A stretch of 64,000 bases of DNA from CALBPI01 sp039700805 (GTDB lineage Bacteria; Pseudomonadota; Gammaproteobacteria; Steroidobacterales; Woeseiaceae), in NCBI GenBank assembly GCA_039700805.1, contig JBCAZE010000002.1, forward strand, positions 15,482 through 79,481. The letters are read 5' to 3'. Below, piece after piece: positions 9,271 to 16,918 of this stretch. Position numbers and translations under genes: made by a program. Each line of letters begins with the position of its first letter. Position 1 is the first letter of the stretch. The notes beneath the pieces were generated by a model. It was given only the letters and a program-made list of their open reading frames with translations, was not told the DNA's origin and searched no databases.

Positions 9271-9278
9271 CGCTGTCA
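9265..9278. promoter_or_regulatory. LacI-family operator, site 1 (perfect palindrome)
   Basis: TGACAGCGCTGTCA is a perfect 14-base palindrome with a central CG, matching the general LacI-family operator pattern TGnnAnCGnTnnCA. It overlaps the -35 of the phosphorylase promoter and has a sister site at 4630-4643 before the regulator gene. Confidence 0.75.
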
Positions 9279-9289
9279 GCAGTCGATTT

Positions 9290-10519
9290 CTAGGTGTTTT
9301 CTAGTGCGCTTATCGGCAGAACTGCCGTCTGGATTGAGGTGCTGTCGTTCGCCGTTTGAATCCAAGCGAATACTAACGATTGATCATGCAATGTCATTTG
9401 CGGGAAGCCGGCGCGTCGCGCGGTTGCGAGTTCTGCGATGAGCATCGGTGCACTGGGCTTGGCGTCTTTGTGAAAGCGTTGCACAACAAATTCGCCACGC
9501 GATGCAGAAGCTCGTCGAATCCAACCGATGACAACGCTGCGGTCCGGCAATATCACGACACTGACACGACCCACTGGATTGTTGTCATCAACCGTGAAGT
9601 GTTGCTCGAAGCGCCGCCCGCCATCATCGGACAGGGCAAGGCTGACTGACCCCACCTCATCAATGGCCGTAAACCACGCAACAGCGACGTGTTGATCGAG
9701 CGCGTCGAGGGCCGGACCGTTGACCGGGCACCCGTCGATGACCCAGTTTTCCTCGACCACCGCTTGACCTGATTGCCACGTGCCGTTAACGCGTCGTGTG
9801 ATAAACGTATCGCGTGTCTCGGACTCCGTTCGGTTGCGATACACCGCGATCGGCCCGTCTTCGCTCGACACCGCATCCGTTTGACAGCAGTCGCAGACGA
9901 GATTGTCGACCAATGCTTCATTGGACCGTTCACCGTTTGCGTTGACCGTCGCATAACGGAGTGTCATCCCGCCGGTGGTGCCATGTTGATCATGGCTGTG
10001 TCCGTGACCGCCGGTGTTTCTACCATCCAACCAGAGCACACCAACGTCGTCGCCATCGGGCACCATGCTGACGAACCCGTGCTCAGTCGGTGTCTCATCA
10101 GTGTGCGGTGAAAACGGCTCTGACCAATGCTGACCGCTGTCGTCGCTGAGGCTCAGCATGACATCGTAGGCGTAGGTGCTATCCGCGCTCTTCTTCAGCC
10201 AATGCGCGGCGAGACGGCTGCCACCCATGTGTTCAACAGACGGAAAATCAGCCCAATTGACAAACCAGCGCGTACCCGTGGCGACAGTGCGCGGCGGATT
10301 CCACTGCCCTTCGCCGAGCGAAGCAAACCGCAGTGTTTCTGTCTCGCCTTCATGCTCTAGCCAGCTGAGGATCACTGTTCCGTCGGCAGACGTGGCTAGG
10401 TGCGGCTGAGCGCTCACACCGACCGCGGGTGAGCGCAGAGACGTTAGCGCGTCGCCGCCAAACCCAACGCTTGGCGCGAGCACCCCTAGCACGACGAGGA
10501 TGAGGCCTAGGTGTCGCAA
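9290..10519 (-). CDS. Exported BNR/Asp-box (sialidase-fold-like) protein with His-rich and Cys-rich motifs
   Basis: 409 residues with a clear signal peptide (L-G-L-I-L-V-V-L-G-V-L-A-P-S-V-G-F-G-G). The start appears to be TTG at 10519; no ATG is available before the signal sequence. At least two Asp-box repeats are visible (L-S-D-D-S-G-Q-H-W and L-S-D-D-G-G-R-R-F), indicating a beta-propeller of the sialidase fold. It also has a His-rich loop (G-H-G-H-S-H-D-Q-H) and a V-C-D-C-C-Q-T motif that could bind metal. The catalytic Arg triad of true sialidases is not evident, so sialidase activity is unlikely. The VOC gene ends 8 bases upstream, suggesting co-transcription. Confidence 0.7.
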   Translation of the reverse strand: MRHLGLILVVLGVLAPSVGFGGDALTSLRSPAVGVSAQPHLATSADGTVILSWLEHEGETETLRFASLGEGQWNPPRTVATGTRWFVNWADFPSVEHMGGSRLAAHWLKKSADSTYAYDVMLSLSDDSGQHWSEPFSPHTDETPTEHGFVSMVPDGDDVGVLWLDGRNTGGHGHSHDQHGTTGGMTLRYATVNANGERSNEALVDNLVCDCCQTDAVSSEDGPIAVYRNRTESETRDTFITRRVNGTWQSGQAVVEENWVIDGCPVNGPALDALDQHVAVAWFTAIDEVGSVSLALSDDGGRRFEQHFTVDDNNPVGRVSVVILPDRSVVIGWIRRASASRGEFVVQRFHKDAKPSAPMLIAELATARRAGFPQMTLHDQSLVFAWIQTANDSTSIQTAVLPISALENT

Positions 10520-10527
10520 GAAAATGC

Positions 10528-10914
10528 TCAGTCTGCTTTGGGAATGAACTTCAACGCACAGATTTTGTTGCCTGCCGGGTCACGCAAGTAGGCGAGGTAC
10601 ATGGAAGACACGCCATCGCTGCGGATTCCAGGTGGATCCTCGATTGCGGTGCCCCCGTTTGCCAAGCCGGCCGCATGCCAGGCATTGGCCTGTTCCTGAT
10701 CCTCGACCGCAAAGCCGATCGTGCCGCCGTTCGCATGGGTCGCCGGTTGTCCGTCGATCGGCAACGAGATACCGAAAACGCCCGTACGGCTGCGCCAAAA
10801 ATATCGGTCCTTGTCGCGACGACCCGGCTTAACGCCAAGCGTTTCGAATAGTGCATCGTAAAAGGCGCGTGACGCCTCAAGGTCATTAGCGCCGACCATG
10901 ATATGGCTGAACAT
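10528..10914 (-). CDS. VOC-family (glyoxalase-like) protein
   Basis: 128 residues from ATG 10914, which has AGGAG six bases upstream; a longer frame to 10947 lacks such support. The vicinal-oxygen-chelate fold shows as paired beta-alpha-beta-beta-beta units: F-S-H-I-M-V-G-A-N-D-L-E-A-S-R-A-F-Y-D-A-L at the start and Y-L-A-Y-L-R-D-P-A-G-N-K-I-C-A-L near the end, with the usual D-P-x-G-N motif. His 4 and a Glu-containing second half could bind a metal. Many small VOC proteins of this type are dioxygenases, lyases or antibiotic-binding proteins; the substrate cannot be told. Confidence 0.85.
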   Translation of the reverse strand: MFSHIMVGANDLEASRAFYDALFETLGVKPGRRDKDRYFWRSRTGVFGISLPIDGQPATHANGGTIGFAVEDQEQANAWHAAGLANGGTAIEDPPGIRSDGVSSMYLAYLRDPAGNKICALKFIPKAD

Positions 10915-10995
10915 AGAAAGCTCCTGCAAGCGACAAATCAGAATCACAAACTACCGGAAACCAGCGGTCGACGGTAGAGGGACTCCCGTTACCAT

Positions 10996-11529
10996 TTAGC
11001 GGCTACGGTCAGCACTCACACGCAAGAGTGCGGCGACGGTAATGGCATCGGTGATCTCGCCTCGTCGCACCATCTCTAGCGCGTTGGCGAGCGATAGGCG
11101 CTTGACCGTCAAGTCTTCGGTGTCTTCCGGATCGCTCTCGCCCATCGTCAGATGCTCCGCGGTGTATACGTAGGCGATCTCATCCGTAATGGAATTGCTG
11201 GTATGCAGTTGCATCAAAGCTTGCCAATGCGTCGCCCGCAACCCGGTTTCCTCAGCCAACTCACGCTTTGCCGCATCGAGAGGTGCCTCGTTTCGTGGTG
11301 CGCCACCCATTGGAAGCTCCCATGAATAAGCGCCCAGCGTGTAGCGGGTTTGTCCGACTAAGAATGTGAATCCCTCGTCATCGATGGGCACGATTGCGAC
11401 AGCGATATTCTTGAAGTGTACGTGTGCGTAGTCATGTTCACGCCCCGAAGGATTGATGACCCTATCTTCGTACAATGTCATCCAGTCGTTGCTAAACCGT
11501 TCTTTTCTGTCGCGCGTTTGCCACCCCAT
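10996..11529 (-). CDS. NUDIX hydrolase (ADP-ribose pyrophosphatase-like)
   Basis: 177 residues from ATG 11529, preceded by AGAGG seven bases away; this start also avoids overlap with the divergent pseudouridine synthase gene, unlike the longer frame to 11604. The Nudix box G-x5-E-x7-R-E-L-x-E-E-x-G-L is complete (residues ~75-97). The N-terminal part (W-M-T-L-Y-E-D-R-V-I-N-P-S-G) resembles NudF/ADP-ribose pyrophosphatase proteins, which cleave nucleoside diphosphates linked to another moiety and need Mg2+. Exact substrate is not determined. The divergent arrangement with the RluA-type gene gives a 66-base shared promoter space. Confidence 0.9.
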   Translation of the reverse strand: MGWQTRDRKERFSNDWMTLYEDRVINPSGREHDYAHVHFKNIAVAIVPIDDEGFTFLVGQTRYTLGAYSWELPMGGAPRNEAPLDAAKRELAEETGLRATHWQALMQLHTSNSITDEIAYVYTAEHLTMGESDPEDTEDLTVKRLSLANALEMVRRGEITDAITVAALLRVSADRSR

Positions 11530-11595
11530 GAAACATCCTCTTGCGCCATCAGCGTCTATTAGCGAATCCCCAACGTGCCGTATCATACGCTCCTC

Positions 11596-12423
11596 ATGAG
11601 TCACGACACCGTCATTATCGAGCGCTCACTTGCTGTAACCTCAAGTGAGCACAAAGCCGGCTCGCTGTTGGCGGCGGAAGTTGGCCTGCCGATTTCGACC
11701 CTCAAGCGCGCGATGCAAAAGGGTGCCGTCTGGTTGACTCGGGCTGGGCAGACAGTGCGCCTTCGGCGCAACGGTCGAGCGCTACAGCCCGGCGATCAGC
11801 TTGATTTGTACTACAACGAGGATGTGCTCGCGCAACAGGTCGGCGATGCGACATTGGTCGAAGACGTCGGTGATTACAGTGTTTGGGTTAAACCCTATGG
11901 AATGTGGTCGCATGGTTCACGTTGGGCAGATCATTGCGCACTGACGCGCTTTGCTTCTATCGCATTGGCGCGAGAATCGCTCATTGTGCACCGCCTAGAC
12001 CGCGCCACCCGTGGTTTGATGCTGATCGCGCACAACAAAAAATCAGCGGCGGCTTTATCGGCGTTGTTCCGCGAGCGCCAGATAGACAAACACTACCGCG
12101 CCGTCGTCCAGAGTCGCATCGTTGTTGGCGAGCGACGCGTTATTGACACACCGCTTGACGATAACCCAGCGCGCACGGAGGTATTGGTCATCGCCTGCGA
12201 TGACCAGCAGCAGCAATCCACGCTCGATGTACGCATTCATACTGGACGTAAACACCAAGTGCGCCGACACCTCGCGCTGATCGGGGCGCCGGTTGTCGGG
12301 GATCGTCTCTATGGCCATGCAGGCGATGATGATCCCGACCTCCAGCTCGTCGCGAGTCATTTGGCGTTTCATTGCCCGGTCCGCGACCAGCGTGTTTGGT
12401 ACGAGCACGTGCCAAACGCCTAG
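11596..12423 (+). CDS. RluA-family pseudouridine synthase
   Basis: 275 residues from ATG 11596; a GTG at 11575 is less likely. The N-terminal ~70 residues resemble an S4-type RNA-binding segment (G-S-L-L-A-A-E-V-G-L-P-I-S-T-L-K-R-A-M). The catalytic domain carries the family motif H-R-L-D-R-A-T, with catalytic Asp 135, and the R-x-H-Q-x-R-x-H-L-A motif near the C-terminus. It isomerises uridines to pseudouridine in rRNA or tRNA. Which site it modifies (RluA, RluC, TruC type) cannot be decided from the sequence alone; the N-terminal domain makes an rRNA target plausible. Confidence 0.9.
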   Translation: MSHDTVIIERSLAVTSSEHKAGSLLAAEVGLPISTLKRAMQKGAVWLTRAGQTVRLRRNGRALQPGDQLDLYYNEDVLAQQVGDATLVEDVGDYSVWVKPYGMWSHGSRWADHCALTRFASIALARESLIVHRLDRATRGLMLIAHNKKSAAALSALFRERQIDKHYRAVVQSRIVVGERRVIDTPLDDNPARTEVLVIACDDQQQQSTLDVRIHTGRKHQVRRHLALIGAPVVGDRLYGHAGDDDPDLQLVASHLAFHCPVRDQRVWYEHVPNA

Positions 12424-12469
12424 ACTTCATGCCATGCGGCGCCCTTAATGCTGTGGCAGGCCAGACTGG

Positions 12470-13846
12470 TTAGGTCGGCGCGACCACCATCATCAAGTTC
12501 GCGCAAAACCAGGCCGCCAAGGTGCCGACAACATAGCCGAGTACCGCAAGCAACACGCCCACTGGCGCTAATGCCGGATGGAATGCCGCAGCGAGGACGG
12601 GGGCGGATGCAGCGCCCCCAATGTTTGCCTTACTCCCAATGGCAAGGAAAAAGTACGGCGCGCGAATGAGCCTCGCTGTCAGAATCAATGCGATGACGTG
12701 AATCAACATCCAGATAATGCCAACGATGAATAACTGCCAATGCTGAGCGACGGCGCGGATATCCATCTGCATACCAATCGTTGCGACCAAAATAAAAATG
12801 AAAATAGTACCCACTTTCGAGGCGCCGGCACCTTCATAGTCGCGCAGTTTGGTGAACGACAAACCGACGCCGATCGTGGTTGCGATGATGATCAGCCAGA
12901 AAAACTTCGAGGTGAGACTCATCTTAGAGAGCGGTTTTTCAATCTCAATGAGCTCAAACGTCTTTAAATTAGGCAGATACCACGTCAGAGTTTTATCGAT
13001 CTCGGTGAGCAAAGGGGCCAGCCAATCGGCTGTGCCGTGAGCCAGAGCGGTTGCTCCGAAACCGATGCCGAGAATGACCATTAGATCGGTTGTTGACGGG
13101 ATGCGGGCCACCCTCTGGCTATAGGCTTCCATCTTGTCTCGCAACTCATCAACGCTCGTTGCGTCTGCCTTTAGCCAGCGATTGATCCGTTGGCGGTGAC
13201 CAATGCCAATCAACATCGCGGCCATCCAAATCTCAGCGACGATGACATCGACAGTGATCATGATCGAATACAGTGACTCACTTGGCTCAAAAATATCGTA
13301 CATCGCAGCTTGGTTGGCACCACCGCCAATCCAGCTGCCCGCCACCGTCGCCAAACCACGCCAGACCGCTTCTGGGCCGGCGCCACCGACAAGTTCCGGC
13401 GCAAACATGCTGGTGATCATGATCGCGAGTGGCCCGCCAATCACGACGCTGATGGTGCCAACAGCGAACATGATCAACGGTTTTCTCCCAAGGCGTGCGA
13501 TTTCCTTCAAGTCAACGCTTAGCGTGAGCAACACAAGACAGGCTGGCAGCAGATAGCGAGACGCGACGTAGTAAAGATTCGAACTCTTGGGGTCAACGAT
13601 GCCGAACGTGGTCAGCAGCGATGGGACGAAATAACACAGCAACAGCATCGGCACGATGCTGTAGAAACGTTTGAGCTTTGGGTGACTGCTGTTCGATGTG
13701 AAAAAGATGGCAGCGAGAATCAACATCAGTATGCCAATCGTCGTCGCATCGTTGGTGATCAGTGCTCCCGACACGTCGGCCGGAACGTCGTTCGAAGTGG
13801 ATGGCGTCGCCGCGCCGACCACGAAGCTCGGGATGTAGTTTTGCAT
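12470..13846 (-). CDS. DUF819 family integral membrane protein (YjcL-like)
   Basis: 458 residues with roughly eleven to twelve hydrophobic helices over the whole length and an N-terminal segment of about 35 polar residues. The family is recognised by the pattern T-N-D-A-T-T-I-G-I-L-M-L-I-L-A near the start, the glycine-rich A-T-V-A-G-S-W-I-G-G-G-A-N-Q-A-A-M segment and I-G-S-K-A-N-I-G-G-A-A-S-A-P near the end. The biochemical role of the family is not established; a transporter is likely from topology. It is flanked by unrelated genes, and its 3' end faces the pseudouridine synthase gene. Confidence 0.85.
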   Translation of the reverse strand: MQNYIPSFVVGAATPSTSNDVPADVSGALITNDATTIGILMLILAAIFFTSNSSHPKLKRFYSIVPMLLLCYFVPSLLTTFGIVDPKSSNLYYVASRYLLPACLVLLTLSVDLKEIARLGRKPLIMFAVGTISVVIGGPLAIMITSMFAPELVGGAGPEAVWRGLATVAGSWIGGGANQAAMYDIFEPSESLYSIMITVDVIVAEIWMAAMLIGIGHRQRINRWLKADATSVDELRDKMEAYSQRVARIPSTTDLMVILGIGFGATALAHGTADWLAPLLTEIDKTLTWYLPNLKTFELIEIEKPLSKMSLTSKFFWLIIIATTIGVGLSFTKLRDYEGAGASKVGTIFIFILVATIGMQMDIRAVAQHWQLFIVGIIWMLIHVIALILTARLIRAPYFFLAIGSKANIGGAASAPVLAAAFHPALAPVGVLLAVLGYVVGTLAAWFCANLMMVVAPT

Positions 13847-13957
13847 CTGGTGTGCATTTCCTGTCGAACAAATGAGCCGATAGTGTAGCGGTTTACTGCC
13901 GGTCTGCAGTAGGCTTGCAGCGCTTAATTTTTTTACTGCATCGAGAAGAAGGCTGCC

Positions 13958-14836
13958 ATGACGGAAAGAACCAACGGAAATATCCTTGTCGCGATCGTGA
14001 TATCGGTGGCCATCGGCGCCGGCGTAGCTGCTGCGGGGAGCGATGGTAGTGTGGCCTTCGCGGGGTTCCCATTGTTCGCACTGTGCGGCGCCTTGGCGTT
14101 CTTGATTAACTGGTTGGTCTTTTTGCCTTCCGCTGCCGCGCGCACCGAAAAGTTTTACGACCTGACGGGTGGACTGACGTATTTATCGGTCACCGCGTTC
14201 GCGGTCTACGCTGCGGGCACGCTCGACCTTCGCGGTCAGATCGTCGCGGCACTGGTGATTGTGTGGGCGGTGCGATTGGCGAGTTTTCTCTTTGTGCGTA
14301 TCAGCAAGGACGGTAAGGACGGTCGCTTCGACGACATCAAAACCCGACCGCTCCGATTCCTCATGGCGTGGACGCTGCAGGGGCTATGGGTTCTGCTGAC
14401 GGCAGCTTGCGCACTGGCGATCATTACGTCGGCGCGCAAAGTCCCTATGGAGCTTATTGGCTGGCTGGGTCTTGGTGTTTGGGTTGTTGGTTTCCTGATC
14501 GAGGCCATTTCAGACCATCAAAAATCCAAGTTCAAAGCCGATCCCGGCAACGAAGGCAAGTTCATCACGACGGGGCTTTGGTCCTGGTCTAGGCATCCAA
14601 ATTACTTCGGCGAAATCACGCTGTGGACTGGCGTTGCCATTATGGCCTTGCCGGTCTTGTCCGGCTGGCAGTGGGTGACGTTGATATCGCCCGTTTTTGT
14701 GACGTTCTTGCTGACCAAAGTCAGCGGTATTCCACTACTGGAGCAACGGGCTGAGGCGCGTTGGGGCGAGGACCCAGAGTTCCGTCGCTACACCGACTCG
14801 ACTTCGGTTTTGATTCCCTTGCCGCCGAAGTCGTAA
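13958..14836 (+). CDS. DUF1295 membrane protein (steroid 5-alpha-reductase-like fold)
   Basis: 292 residues with about seven transmembrane helices and a good ribosome site (GAAGAAGG) before the ATG. The C-terminal half has the family mark L-W-S-W-S-R-H-P-N-Y-F-G-E-I, shared by DUF1295 proteins and related to steroid reductases and isoprenylcysteine methyltransferases, which bind a nucleotide cofactor at that site. The N-terminal helices are less conserved. A reductase activity on a lipid-like substrate is possible, but no substrate can be given. The gene ends in front of a strong hairpin shared with the convergent peptidase gene. Confidence 0.85.
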   Translation: MTERTNGNILVAIVISVAIGAGVAAAGSDGSVAFAGFPLFALCGALAFLINWLVFLPSAAARTEKFYDLTGGLTYLSVTAFAVYAAGTLDLRGQIVAALVIVWAVRLASFLFVRISKDGKDGRFDDIKTRPLRFLMAWTLQGLWVLLTAACALAIITSARKVPMELIGWLGLGVWVVGFLIEAISDHQKSKFKADPGNEGKFITTGLWSWSRHPNYFGEITLWTGVAIMALPVLSGWQWVTLISPVFVTFLLTKVSGIPLLEQRAEARWGEDPEFRRYTDSTSVLIPLPPKS

Positions 14837-14850
14837 TTCTCATGTCGTGA

Positions 14851-14875
14851 CCAACGCCGCGCGACGCGGCGTTGG
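14851..14875. terminator. Strong hairpin between convergent genes, probable bidirectional terminator
   Basis: An 11-base perfect inverted repeat (CCAACGCCGCG / CGCGGCGTTGG) with a three-base loop lies midway between the stops of the DUF1295 gene and the S9 peptidase gene. There is no good T-run on either side, so intrinsic termination is plausible but not certain. Confidence 0.5.
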
Positions 14876-14901
14876 CCGATAAATCAATCGACGTGCCGGC
14901 A

Positions 14902-16836
14902 CTATTCGTCGGCAATATCTCTCAGCATTAACTGCGCCTCAAGAAATCCTGCCATGGCGCGGTAGAACGCAACGCGGTTCTTCTGTTTTGCGAGCGAATG
15001 TCCTTCATCTGGGAAGCGCAGATAGGTGACTTCGCCGCCATTGTCGCGGATCTTCTGAACCAATCGATCGGATTCGGTGACCGGGTCGCGCGGGTCATTG
15101 ACACCGTGCTGCACGAGCAGCGGTACATCGATACGTTCGGCGTTGTTGATCGGTGAATTGTCCGCGTAGAACCGCTGCCAACGTTCTTCGGTGATGTCGC
15201 CGTATTCGATACGATCAGACGCCTTTAGCGATGGTGATGCGTCTTCTAACGCACGAACCCAATCAGAGACCCCCACCATGGAAACGCCCGCATCAAACAC
15301 GCCGGGGTAGCTACCGAGTACGGCATTAACCATATACCCCCCATAACTGCCGCCCATGACGGCGACTCGGTTGGCGTCGATACGGTCATCCTTCGCAAAG
15401 AAGGCGACTGCGTCAGCGAGATCGCGAACGGAATCTAATCGTTTCTCTTGGTTATCGAGTCGCGCGTACGTCTTACCGAATCCCGTTGAGCCGCGCACAT
15501 TGATGTCCAGCACAGCAATTCCGGTGTTAATCAAGTACTGCAGTTGCGGGCGAAAATTGGGGCGTGCTTGTGCCGTCGGTCCACCATGAACATTGATCAC
15601 CATCGGCGGCGTCGGGTCCGTATCGTTCAGGCGCGGCAAATACAACAGCCCTTGCAGTACGACGCCGTCCCGCGCGGTGAAGTTGACCACTTCGGGTGAG
15701 ACGAAATCGTCACGCGACAGCCCCGCCAACGTCGACTGAACAACGGTGGTTGGCGCGGCTTTGGTGACGTCCCAGACCAAGACATCCCCTGGTGTCGCGG
15801 GCCCTGAGATTCGGATCATCAGCTGATTCGCGGCTGACGCGAAGGCAACGTTGTAAACGCCATCCGGCAATGTGGGTACAGGCAGCATCTCGCCGGAGTC
15901 GATGGCCATCAAGTGGAGTCGTGTGAAGCCATTATCATTACTTGTCCACGCGATGTATTGATCGTCGTGACTCAGCGTGACGTTTTCAATATCAGCATCG
16001 GGTGTCTTAAGCCAAGTGAGTTGTTGTTGTTTCAGATCGTAATAGCCGAGGCCTGCAAACTCCCGATCTTCATTGCTGGCTAGATAAAAGCCGCTGCCGT
16101 CCGAGCGCCACGCGTAATCACTGTAGGCGGCCGATACGGCGGGTGCGAACAACGGGTTGATCTCGCCGTTGGTTGCATTCAACAAATGCACATCGTTCCC
16201 ATCTTCGCCTCGTGTCTCGTCGACAATGACTAGCTCGCCGCCAGGCTGCCAAGCCCTGGGGTAGAAGCCAAAGTTCCCTTCGAACAAACGGATTTGCTGC
16301 CCCGTTGCTCGATCGAACCGATAGATATCAAAGTCACGACCATTGCGTTCGGTGGACGAAAACAAGAACGCATCGCCCTCATCTGAGAACATACCGAAAG
16401 ATCGAAACGCCTCACTTTGGGTGAGCAATACCGATTCACGTTCACCGGAGACATCGATCAAGTAGAAGCCTTCCCGTTCGTTGCCATCGGCATCGCGACC
16501 GATGAGTAACGTCTCACTGTCGGGTGTCCAACGGAAAAACCGAATGCCATTTCCAAAGGTCACCTGACGTGGCCAACCCCCTTGTGCATCGACCAGCCAT
16601 AGCTGTTGGTCGCCGGTAATTCTCGACGTGTAAGCGACGGTATTCCCGTCGGGCGAAATCGCGGCGGACAATGCGCCGTTGGCCATCAAATAGCGCACGA
16701 TATCAGCGGGCCGCTCACCGGCGAGTCCCACATTGACCGGCTCGATGCGGGGTGTGTCCTCGGGGTAAGGCCAGTCATCGGCGATGGCCAGTGGCGTTAC
16801 TAGCAATGAGAGCGCTAAGAAAACAAGGCGTGACAT
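14902..16836 (-). CDS. Exported S9-family peptidase (prolyl oligopeptidase / acylaminoacyl-peptidase type)
   Basis: 644 residues with a signal peptide (L-V-F-L-A-L-S-L-L-V-T-P-L-A-I-A-D). Residues ~45-350 are a beta-propeller of WD40/PD40-type repeats (I-S-P-D-G-N-T-V-A-Y; W-T-P-D-S-E-T-L). Residues ~380-640 are the alpha/beta-hydrolase domain: nucleophile Ser 497 in G-G-S-Y-G-G-Y, an Asp in H-G-V-N-D-P-R-D-P-V and a His in D-E-G-H-S-L. Such enzymes cut short peptides and are restricted to small substrates by the propeller. The signal peptide suggests periplasmic peptide use. It is transcribed alone; the upstream molybdoenzyme gene ends 82 bases before it. Confidence 0.92.
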   Translation of the reverse strand: MSRLVFLALSLLVTPLAIADDWPYPEDTPRIEPVNVGLAGERPADIVRYLMANGALSAAISPDGNTVAYTSRITGDQQLWLVDAQGGWPRQVTFGNGIRFFRWTPDSETLLIGRDADGNEREGFYLIDVSGERESVLLTQSEAFRSFGMFSDEGDAFLFSSTERNGRDFDIYRFDRATGQQIRLFEGNFGFYPRAWQPGGELVIVDETRGEDGNDVHLLNATNGEINPLFAPAVSAAYSDYAWRSDGSGFYLASNEDREFAGLGYYDLKQQQLTWLKTPDADIENVTLSHDDQYIAWTSNDNGFTRLHLMAIDSGEMLPVPTLPDGVYNVAFASAANQLMIRISGPATPGDVLVWDVTKAAPTTVVQSTLAGLSRDDFVSPEVVNFTARDGVVLQGLLYLPRLNDTDPTPPMVINVHGGPTAQARPNFRPQLQYLINTGIAVLDINVRGSTGFGKTYARLDNQEKRLDSVRDLADAVAFFAKDDRIDANRVAVMGGSYGGYMVNAVLGSYPGVFDAGVSMVGVSDWVRALEDASPSLKASDRIEYGDITEERWQRFYADNSPINNAERIDVPLLVQHGVNDPRDPVTESDRLVQKIRDNGGEVTYLRFPDEGHSLAKQKNRVAFYRAMAGFLEAQLMLRDIADE

Positions 16837-16918
16837 GGGTTGGTCCTATGACATCTTCAGTTGTTTTGATTATAGGCAAATCGACGCATCCGCCAAGCGA
16901 GATACGACAGGAAGTGAA

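Noticed and set aside
10951..10977. CTACCG/CGGTAG hairpin between the VOC and Nudix genes
   Set aside because: Only six pairs with a 15-base loop and no T-run; not distinguishable from chance.
10996..11604. 202-residue Nudix protein with start at 11604
   Set aside because: It would overlap the divergent pseudouridine synthase start; ATG 11529 has a good ribosome site.
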